DNA of 5,832 bases from Candidatus Heimdallarchaeota archaeon (GTDB lineage Archaea; Asgardarchaeota; Heimdallarchaeia; JABLTI01): assembly GCA_030602675.1 (NCBI GenBank), contig JAUVZH010000193.1, positions 1-5,832 of the forward strand, in the 5' to 3' direction. The notes under the pieces were generated by a model that was given only the letters and a program-made list of their open reading frames with translations, was not told the DNA's origin and did no database searches. A program made the position numbers and the translations under genes. Each line of letters begins with the position of its first letter. Within the stretch, counting starts at the first letter, position 1. This document shows, one piece after another, positions 1-4,753 of this stretch.

Positions 1-544
1 TAGGAACCATCATCATTGATGCACTCAATGTTACATTGATAGTTTCTGCAGGTAAAAGAGCGAAAATTAAACTCTGTCCTTCTTCTAAGATCCATTGGCA
101 ATAACCTGGACTAAATCTATTTGTTACTTCCTTGCTTTCAATTTCTTCTGCTAAATCACTTAAAATCAGCTTATTGAAAGAGGAAGCTGTTTCTTCTGCA
201 GCATGTGAAGCAATAGCATCAAGAATAACTCCTTTTGCAAGTTTACCTTCTTGTAAAAATTTTGAGATTTTTTCTTCCAAAGTCATACCAATTGTGCAAA
301 TTGCTAAAATAGTTTTTTCAGATTTTCCAAATAGAAAACGTGGTTTAAGCTTAGCACTCTCAAAGTAATCATAGATTCCTTTGGGTTGTATTAAATCAAG
401 GGAAGTATCTTTTATTTCGTTTATTTCATTCAATAAATCTGCGGGTGGTTTTTTAGCTTTCTTTTTGGATTTGTTATCAGCTCTTAATAGATTGAATATT
501 TCATTATCATCAAGTGTTATTTCAAATCCTTCAAGAATTCTCAA
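1..544 (-). CDS. Stand-alone methionine synthase reactivation (AdoMet-binding) domain protein, C-terminus cut by window edge
   Basis: This gene resembles the C-terminal activation domain of cobalamin-dependent methionine synthase, which binds AdoMet and reductively remethylates an inactive Co(II) corrinoid. The 181 residues present show the family landmarks: 'CTIGMTLEEKI' near residues 83-93, 'ILDAIASHAAEE' near 107-118, the AdoMet-site motif 'RFSPGY' at 143-148, and 'INVTLSASMMMVP' at 169-181. In the family the last is followed by a Lys-Ser segment, which here lies beyond position 1, so the C-terminus is missing. The residues after GY are C-Q-W, where many relatives have G-D-W. I place the start at a TTG (544-542) because a GAGGT ribosome-binding site (556-552) stands 7 nt before it and no ATG or GTG is available near the N-terminus. 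The gene begins 5 nt after the homocysteine methyltransferase stop, so the two are surely co-transcribed. The N-terminal ~50 residues are charged and lysine-rich (26-32). Family assignment is by motif recognition only; the partner corrinoid protein is inferred from the neighbourhood. Confidence 0.85.
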   Translation of the reverse strand, partial: MRILEGFEITLDDNEIFNLLRADNKSKKKAKKPPADLLNEINEIKDTSLDLIQPKGIYDYFESAKLKPRFLFGKSEKTILAICTIGMTLEEKISKFLQEGKLAKGVILDAIASHAAEETASSFNKLILSDLAEEIESKEVTNRFSPGYCQWILEEGQSLIFALLPAETINVTLSASMMMVP

Positions 545-549
545 TTGTT

Positions 550-1431
550 CTACCTCTTTATTAACTGAGCAATTTTTCTAATATGCGCAGGATTTGATCC
601 ACAACAGCCACCAATGACATTTATTTGTTTTTCAACCATTTGTAAAATATCTTGTACAAAATCATTAGGTGAGGTTGGATAAACAGTTTTACCATCAATC
701 AATTGAGGTCTTCCAGCGTTTGGTTTCGCACAGATAGGTACCTTTGAAACCTTCTTGAGTTGGGGAACAAGATCAATCATTTCATCACTACCAATAGTGC
801 AATTTGCTCCAATAACATCAGCTCCTGCCTTCTGCAATATTTCAACGCATTGCTCAACAGAATCACCCATAATTGTAAAATAACCCCTTTTTGTTTTTTG
901 ATAAGTTATTGATGCAAATACAGGTTTATTAGAAACCTTTTTAGCTGCTTTAACTGCTGCTTCTGCTTCTTTGATATCGACCATTGTTTCAATAAAGAAG
1001 AAATCTACATCAGCTTCATCTAATATCTTAGTTTGCTCGAGATAATTTTCCTTAAATTCCTCAATAGTAATAGTTCCTACTGGTGGTAGAAAAGCTCCAG
1101 AAGGACCAATATCCCCAGCAACATAGCAATCATCAGGGCAAATTTCTTTAGCTAGCTCAACAGCTTTTTTATTATATTCTTCAACACTGCTCCCATGCTT
1201 ATGTGCAGTTAGTTTTAATCTTGAACCTCCAAAAGTGTTAGTTAAAACAACATCAGAGCCAGCATCAAAATAATCTATGTGAACTTTTTGTACTTTCTCA
1301 GGCTTACTAATATTCCAATATTCTGGTGGTATACCAGCAGGTAAACCTTGATCTATAAGCATAGAACCCATAGCACCATCTAGTACTACTATTCTTTTCT
1401 TGATTTTTTCAAGAATACCTACTTTTCCCAT
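550..1431 (-). CDS. Zinc-type homocysteine S-methyltransferase (MetH N-terminal module as a separate protein)
   Basis: This 293-residue soluble protein is the homocysteine-binding module of cobalamin-dependent methionine synthase: it activates homocysteine as a zinc thiolate and accepts a methyl group from methylcobalamin to form methionine. Visible motifs are 'LDGAMGSML' at 17-25, 'LTNTFGGS' at 63-70, 'GDIGPSG' at 106-112, 'FFIETM' at 145-150, 'GANCTIG' at 208-214 and 'GGCCGS' at 274-279. Cys211, Cys276 and Cys277 are the three expected zinc ligands, so the enzyme should be active. The length matches a complete barrel with no fused folate, B12 or MetF-like domain. The ATG at 1431 is preceded by AAGGAG (1447-1442). 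The gene sits 14 nt after the corrinoid-protein gene and 5 nt before the reactivation-protein gene, which makes methylcorrinoid a more likely donor than S-methylmethionine or betaine (MmuM/BHMT-type reactions of the same superfamily). The actual substrate pair is inferred, not shown. Confidence 0.92.
   Translation of the reverse strand: MGKVGILEKIKKRIVVLDGAMGSMLIDQGLPAGIPPEYWNISKPEKVQKVHIDYFDAGSDVVLTNTFGGSRLKLTAHKHGSSVEEYNKKAVELAKEICPDDCYVAGDIGPSGAFLPPVGTITIEEFKENYLEQTKILDEADVDFFFIETMVDIKEAEAAVKAAKKVSNKPVFASITYQKTKRGYFTIMGDSVEQCVEILQKAGADVIGANCTIGSDEMIDLVPQLKKVSKVPICAKPNAGRPQLIDGKTVYPTSPNDFVQDILQMVEKQINVIGGCCGSNPAHIRKIAQLIKR
552..556 (-). promoter_or_regulatory. Ribosome-binding site deciding a TTG start
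   Basis: GAGGT on the minus strand lies 7 nt upstream of the TTG at 544-542 and overlaps the stop codon of the preceding methyltransferase gene. Upstream in the same frame there is a stop codon but no ATG or GTG, so this site decides the start of the reactivation-domain gene. Confidence 0.6.
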
Positions 1432-1441
1432 AGATAATCAA

Positions 1442-1447
1442 CTCCTT
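1442..1447 (-). promoter_or_regulatory. Ribosome-binding site of the homocysteine methyltransferase gene
   Basis: AAGGAG on the minus strand overlaps the TAA stop of the corrinoid-protein gene (1448-1446) and lies 10 nt before the ATG at 1431. The overlap of stop codon and Shine-Dalgarno sequence suggests coupled translation of the two genes. Confidence 0.6.
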
Positions 1448-2108
1448 AGTGCCCTAACAATTTCTTTGCAAGTTTAGTTGCACTTACTGCATTTTCTGCA
1501 GTACCATCCGCTCCTATATCTTGAACCCATTGTTTAGTAACTGGTGCTCCTCCAAGTAGCACCTTAAAGCGATTTCTGATGTTTCTTTCCTTAAGTTCTT
1601 CAATGAGTTTCTTTTGACCAATCATTGTAGTAGTCAATAAAGCAGAAATGCAAATAAGGTGAGCATCAACTTCTAGAGCTTTTTCTATAAAATCATTAAC
1701 TGGAACATCAGCTCCTAGATCATAGACTTCGAACCCCTCAGCAGAGAGTATTGCTGCAACTAATGTTTTACCAATATCATGAATGTCTCCTTCAATTGTT
1801 CCAATAACTACCCGACCAAGTATGTGGTCGGTTTTGCCTTCAGAAAGTAGTGGTGTAAGAATATTCATTGCTGTTTTCATAGCTTCAGCACTTCTCATAA
1901 GTTCAGGAAGAAAAACTTCCCCTTCTTCAAAGAGATCTCCCATTTCTCTAATAGCTTCAGAAAAGGCATCAATGATTTGATCAACATCAAGACCTTCCTT
2001 AACTGCTCTTTTGGCTAATTCTTCAGCTTGAGATTTATTCCCACTAATTATTGCTTCTTTACATTCTTTGCTGATGTCCAATATTTCCACCAAACTAGTT
2101 ATTATCAC
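1446..2108 (-). CDS. Corrinoid (B12)-binding methyl-carrier protein, MtaC/MtbC/MetH-cobalamin-module type
   Basis: This 220-residue protein carries a corrinoid cofactor and shuttles methyl groups between two methyltransferases. Residues about 8-90 form the helical cap domain, with the typical stretch 'GDLFEEGEVFLPEL' (57-70) and 'SAEAM' (73-77). Residues about 97-218 form the Rossmann-like B12-binding domain: 'GTIEGDIHDIGK' (103-114) contains the D-x-H-x-x-G motif with His110 as the predicted lower cobalt ligand, followed by 'LGADVP' (131-136), 'SALLTTTM' (155-162) and 'LLGGAPV' (184-190). All key residues are present. The start is a GTG with GAAGGT 5 nt upstream; other in-frame GTG and TTG codons a few residues later are possible but have weaker sites. 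It is the first gene of a tight unit with a homocysteine methyltransferase and a reactivation protein, so its methyl acceptor is probably homocysteine. The methyl donor side is unknown: a pterin-dependent methyltransferase or an MttB/MtaB-like enzyme could fill it, and neither is in view. Confidence 0.92.
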   Translation of the reverse strand: MIITSLVEILDISKECKEAIISGNKSQAEELAKRAVKEGLDVDQIIDAFSEAIREMGDLFEEGEVFLPELMRSAEAMKTAMNILTPLLSEGKTDHILGRVVIGTIEGDIHDIGKTLVAAILSAEGFEVYDLGADVPVNDFIEKALEVDAHLICISALLTTTMIGQKKLIEELKERNIRNRFKVLLGGAPVTKQWVQDIGADGTAENAVSATKLAKKLLGH

Positions 2109-2113
2109 AAATT

Positions 2114-2119
2114 ACCTTC
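2114..2119 (-). promoter_or_regulatory. Ribosome-binding site of the corrinoid-protein gene
   Basis: GAAGGT on the minus strand stands 5 nt before the GTG at 2108-2106. It supports this GTG over the later in-frame GTG and TTG codons. An ATG just upstream of it (in another frame) opens only a very short ORF. Confidence 0.45.
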
Positions 2120-2129
2120 ATAACCTTTA

Positions 2130-2203
2130 GCACTAGAAGTTTTTTAGACTTTCCTTCAAAAAATAAGTCCTTAATATTTCTTAGAAAGTGATTATTCTAG
2201 TGC
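2130..2203. repeat. 9-bp perfect inverted repeat spanning the leader of the corrinoid gene
   Basis: The arms are GCACTAGAA at 2130-2138 and TTCTAGTGC at 2195-2203 (plus strand), exact reverse complements separated by 56 bp. One arm begins directly after the stop codon of the HEAT-repeat gene and the other lies about 20 nt before the corrinoid-protein start. The arms are not extended on either side. In RNA read through from upstream they could pair to close a large AT-rich loop; as DNA they could be two half-sites of an operator. The function is unknown. Confidence 0.5.
2171..2179 (-). promoter_or_regulatory. Possible archaeal TATA box for the methyltransfer unit
   Basis: The minus-strand sequence AAATATTAA resembles an archaeal TATA box. 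A start of transcription about 25 nt downstream (near 2149) would give a leader of about 40 nt that includes the ribosome-binding site at 2119-2114. A second candidate, TCTAAAAAA (2148-2140), would place the transcript start inside the ribosome-binding site, so I prefer the first. Such AT-rich matches are common by chance in this DNA. Confidence 0.25.
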
Positions 2204-2204
2204 A

Positions 2205-2969
2205 TTAAGCTTCTTTTGATTTTTGAATATAGTCCAGAACCATTTGATCAATGGAGCTATATCCTAAAAGAATTGAGAGTTCATCTAAAAACTTCTCAGC
2301 TCGTATACGAATTTCTTCATTCTCATCATTTTTATAAATTTCAAAAAGATGAAGAATAAAGGAAACATCATCTGATTTTCCCATAGCAAGTGTAGCGATT
2401 AATCGTATTTCACGACTAAACTCTGGTGAAATACATTTTATTAATAGCTCTTTTGTTCGTTGGTCATCAAACGTACCCATAATTTCTAACAAACATTCTT
2501 TTAATTCTTGAGACTCTACTGTTTCAAAATAACCGAGTAATTGTGGAATTAATGTTTTATCCCTCAAGAAAATAACAGTACTTACAAGAACATTTCTGAT
2601 GGATTTATCAGATTCATCTAGCATAAGTGAAACAAGGTCTTTAGAATTAATTTTATCACCAAAGAATCGTAATCCTCCGGCAGCATTTCTTCTTGTTTCA
2701 ATATTAGAATCGTTTTTTATCACATCTAGTAAAATAGGTAAAACTTTGTCATCACCTAATAATGAGAGGGATAACATTAACGCTCTTCGAACCTTGACAT
2801 CTATCTCTTTCTTTGTTAATTCTAATAATGGTTCAACAGCTCGTTTACTCATGATTCTTCCTAAAGCTTCTACTGCACTTAGTCTAACTTGTGGATCATC
2901 ACTCGATAGCAATGAGATGTTTCTGCTGATAGGACATTCAGAATTCAAATAAATCACTATTGGAAGCAA
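2205..2969 (-). CDS. HEAT-repeat protein of unknown function
   Basis: This is an all-helical repeat protein of up to 254 residues, a scaffold that binds other proteins or is used as a lyase-like solenoid in some families. About six to seven HEAT units of 30-32 residues are visible, beginning near residues 25, 55, 87, 119, 150, 183 and 215. Good examples are 'DPQVRLSAVEALGRI' (25-39), 'DVKVRRALMLSLSLLG' (57-72) and 'NIETRRNAAGGLRFFG' (89-104), each followed by a second helix such as 'VLPILLDVI'. No signal peptide, membrane segment or catalytic motif is evident, so it is probably cytoplasmic. The start is uncertain: there is no ATG before the repeats, and TTG (2969), GTG (residue 5), TTG (residue 8) or TTG (residue 20) are the options, none with a clear Shine-Dalgarno site. 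The first ~20 residues do not look like a HEAT unit. The gene precedes the corrinoid methyltransfer genes by 96 bp on the same strand, so a functional link is possible but not shown. Confidence 0.8.
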   Translation of the reverse strand: MLPIVIYLNSECPISRNISLLSSDDPQVRLSAVEALGRIMSKRAVEPLLELTKKEIDVKVRRALMLSLSLLGDDKVLPILLDVIKNDSNIETRRNAAGGLRFFGDKINSKDLVSLMLDESDKSIRNVLVSTVIFLRDKTLIPQLLGYFETVESQELKECLLEIMGTFDDQRTKELLIKCISPEFSREIRLIATLAMGKSDDVSFILHLFEIYKNDENEEIRIRAEKFLDELSILLGYSSIDQMVLDYIQKSKEA

Positions 2970-2995
2970 ATCAACAAGTCAGTTTTTAATCTATT

Positions 2996-3003
2996 CTATA
3001 TTT
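2996..3003 (-). promoter_or_regulatory. Possible archaeal TATA box before the HEAT-repeat gene
   Basis: AAATATAG on the minus strand, preceded by the purine-containing GCG/GC stretch typical of neither strong nor absent BRE sites, lies about 30 nt before the TTG at 2969. Transcription starting about 25 nt downstream would give a nearly leaderless message, which fits the lack of a Shine-Dalgarno site. The match is weak and could be chance in AT-rich DNA. Confidence 0.25.
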
Positions 3004-3041
3004 CGCTAAAATACGATTAAGATATAGGAAAATCTGGATAA

Positions 3042-3070
3042 GAAAAAGAAAAATGGCATCAAAAAGAAAA
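3042..3070 (-). terminator. T-rich archaeal-type terminator after the surface-protein gene
   Basis: Directly after the TAG stop (3073-3071) the minus strand reads runs of TTTT, TTTTT, TTTTT and TTTTT separated by single C residues and a short GATGCCA spacer. Archaeal RNA polymerase terminates at such T tracts without needing a hairpin. No stable stem precedes them. This would separate the surface-protein transcript from the HEAT-repeat gene. Confidence 0.5.
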
Positions 3071-4750
3071 CTATTTGCGTTTTCTCTTTGATTTTAGTGT
3101 TACAATAATAATAGAACTTAGTGCACCCAAAGCAATTAGGACAGTACCAAAAATTGGCATGCCTACTCTCTTAGTCTTGTTCTTAATTGTTATTGGAGAG
3201 GAAGTTTGGGAATCATCTACTAATGTACCATCAGATACTTCTATTTTTAGATCATAGTCACCATTATCAACTTCGGTTGAATCCCAGATGTAGATTGTAT
3301 TTGTAAGATTACCAGCGATTAGCATCCAATCCGTTTCGTTACGGATATAAATTGAGTAATAAAGAGTGTCTCCGTCAGGATCACTACCATACCAATCAAT
3401 GGTTACATTACCAATAATAGTCTCACCACCCATGGGTGTAAGTAAGTTCACCGAAGGTGCTAGATTTATATTGTTAATGTTGAAACGATTCGAATAGTCA
3501 CCACTTGCATAATAACCATCATCAACTTCAATGTAAATCTGGTATTCTAAAGCATCAGCAACAAGTGTAGTATCGAATAGGTAGAATGTAGCATCATCAT
3601 AAGCAGCTCCTAGGTAAATCCATGGATTATTAGCAACTCTGTAGAAAATAGTGTAATAAAAGAAATCAGAATCATAATCGTAAGTCGTCCATGTTATCAG
3701 AACTTCTCCACTGACAACATTTGGAATATCATCAATGATTATTGTTGGTGGATCTGGATTGCTTATTTCGAAATCATAATCTGATTGATCTGTAGCTGTA
3801 AACACGCCATCAGTGACATCAACACGAATTCTATAGTATCCATCTGAAACAGTAGTTGAATCCCAATAATAGTAGGTTACTGTTAAACCTGAAATTATGA
3901 GCGTCCAAGAACTACTATCCCAATAATAGAGAGCATAATTGAGTTCTTCAAGATTGGGATCTGAAGCGTTCCAAGTTATTAGAATAGAACCATTCAATAT
4001 TTCTCCTCCATTTGGAAACAGCAAAGCAATTTCTGGTAATTCGTCAATGTTGTCAATAATAAAAGTACCATCAGAAATATCTGAAATGATATGTGTTCCA
4101 TTAAATACTTCAACTTTTATTCGATAATGAACTCCTTCTGCTACTAAAGTGGTGTCCCATAGGTAGTAGGTATCATTGATTATACTTGTAACAATCAATA
4201 TCCAGATTTGAGCATCATAATCCCAATAGTAAAGAGTACTGTTTAGTTCAGCATTTTCAGGATTCCGAACATTCCAAGTTATTAATTCTTCACCTTCTAA
4301 TCGTTCTCCGCCATTTGGATAAGTTAATTCTACAATTAGTTGCTCTTTCCAAAGCAAAATATTGTCAAACATGACTTCATTGTCTTCTTCATATACGACC
4401 ATATCAAAATCATCTGATAGAACACAAAAGTGACCTGAACCGATATCTACAGTTGCTCCTAAGATTTCAACACCAGCTGCATCCCAGAATAAAGGTTCAG
4501 CATTACCTGCGAGTGCTAAGGCATTATAAGCACTTGGAATATGTACTGCTGTAACACCTTTCATTAAAGGATGAGAGCTTTCAATAAACGTTGACCTGCC
4601 ATCAAAACCTATACTTGTTCCAGTAAAAGTGATACCATTATAAGCAGCAATTTGAAAGACACCATCTGCAGGACTACTGTCTCCGATTCCAACAAATATG
4701 CCTCCATCAGCAATGAAATTTTCCATTGCTATTACTTCGCTCGCTACCAA
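3071..4750 (-). CDS. C-terminal part of a frameshifted membrane-anchored surface protein with four Ig/Fn3-like repeats
   Basis: This open frame of 559 codons is most likely the second half of the gene that begins beyond the right edge, not an independent gene. Its first codon is a TTG with no promoter or ribosome-binding site of its own, and residues 1-135 begin in the middle of a class-I-glutaminase/ThuA-like fold: 'NFIADGGIFVGIGD' (11-24), 'SSHPLMKGV' (58-66), 'GSGHFCVLSDDF' (104-115). The position where such folds may hold a nucleophilic Cys reads G-I-G, so catalysis is unlikely. Four Ig/Fn3-like modules follow (about 139-233, 239-330, 334-425, 431-523) with PNGGE openers and W/F-D-T/S-T closers. 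Residues 530-550 form a hydrophobic helix followed by a basic tail (KSKRKRK), giving an outside-facing protein anchored at its C-terminus. At least nine N-x-S/T sequons (for example N170, N217, N253, N261, N448) fit a glycosylated surface protein. The ligand is unknown. Confidence 0.8.
   Translation of the reverse strand: MVASEVIAMENFIADGGIFVGIGDSSPADGVFQIAAYNGITFTGTSIGFDGRSTFIESSHPLMKGVTAVHIPSAYNALALAGNAEPLFWDAAGVEILGATVDIGSGHFCVLSDDFDMVVYEEDNEVMFDNILLWKEQLIVELTYPNGGERLEGEELITWNVRNPENAELNSTLYYWDYDAQIWILIVTSIINDTYYLWDTTLVAEGVHYRIKVEVFNGTHIISDISDGTFIIDNIDELPEIALLFPNGGEILNGSILITWNASDPNLEELNYALYYWDSSSWTLIISGLTVTYYYWDSTTVSDGYYRIRVDVTDGVFTATDQSDYDFEISNPDPPTIIIDDIPNVVSGEVLITWTTYDYDSDFFYYTIFYRVANNPWIYLGAAYDDATFYLFDTTLVADALEYQIYIEVDDGYYASGDYSNRFNINNINLAPSVNLLTPMGGETIIGNVTIDWYGSDPDGDTLYYSIYIRNETDWMLIAGNLTNTIYIWDSTEVDNGDYDLKIEVSDGTLVDDSQTSSPITIKNKTKRVGMPIFGTVLIALGALSSIIIVTLKSKRKRK
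3182..4336 (-). repeat. Four tandem Ig/Fn3-like protein modules (PNGGE family)
   Basis: Four modules of about 92-95 residues are encoded at 4336-4052, 4036-3761, 3751-3476 and 3460-3182. Each has an opening strand (TYPNGGE, LFPNGGE, an eroded version in module 3, TPMGGE), an 'ITWN/IDWYGSDP' strand, a 'LYYWD' or 'YYSIYIR' strand, a 'W(D)T/ST' strand, a 'Y.I.VEV.DG' strand and an acidic linker ending near 'IDN' or 'ISN'. The second strand retains I-T/D-W in all four. They act as spacers or adhesion modules on the outer face of the cell; the repetition is at protein level and the DNA has diverged. Confidence 0.85.
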
Positions 4751-4753
4751 TTA
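4741..4753 (-). other. Frameshift joining the two halves of the surface-protein gene
   Basis: The upstream frame ends 'VGEGGNNW' at a TAG (4746-4744), while the downstream frame opens at 4750 right after its own in-frame TAA and continues 'VASEVIAMENFI'. The frames overlap by 7 nt and together give a continuous glutaminase-like domain. Insertion of one base, for example between TGG and TAG to give N-N-W-L-A-S-E, restores a single frame. The surrounding sequence AATAATTGGTAGCG has no slippery heptamer and no long homopolymer, so programmed slippage has no visible signal. A real one-base deletion or a sequence/assembly error are the main choices. Confidence 0.75.

Noticed and set aside
132..581. 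Plus-strand open frames at 132-368 and 381-581
   Set aside because: They lie antisense to the reactivation-domain gene, whose minus-strand translation carries clear family motifs; the plus-strand products are low-complexity and have no ribosome-binding sites.
2109..2204. Cobalamin or AdoMet riboswitch in the leader of the corrinoid gene
   Set aside because: The region is only 96 bp, very AT-rich and has no recognisable B12-box or SAM-box core; only the 9-bp inverted repeat stands out.
1783..2952. Plus-strand open frames at 1783-1980 and 2599-2952
   Set aside because: They are shadows of the corrinoid-protein and HEAT-repeat genes on the other strand, with Ser-rich compositions typical of antisense translation.
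3182..4336. DNA-level tandem repeat or CRISPR-like array in the surface-protein gene
   Set aside because: The periodicity of about 285-300 bp reflects diverged protein modules; there are no short identical repeats with unique spacers.
4748..4750. TTG at 4750 as the real start of a separate surface protein
   Set aside because: It lies within a fold already begun in the upstream frame, lacks a ribosome-binding site and would produce a secreted-type protein with no signal peptide.
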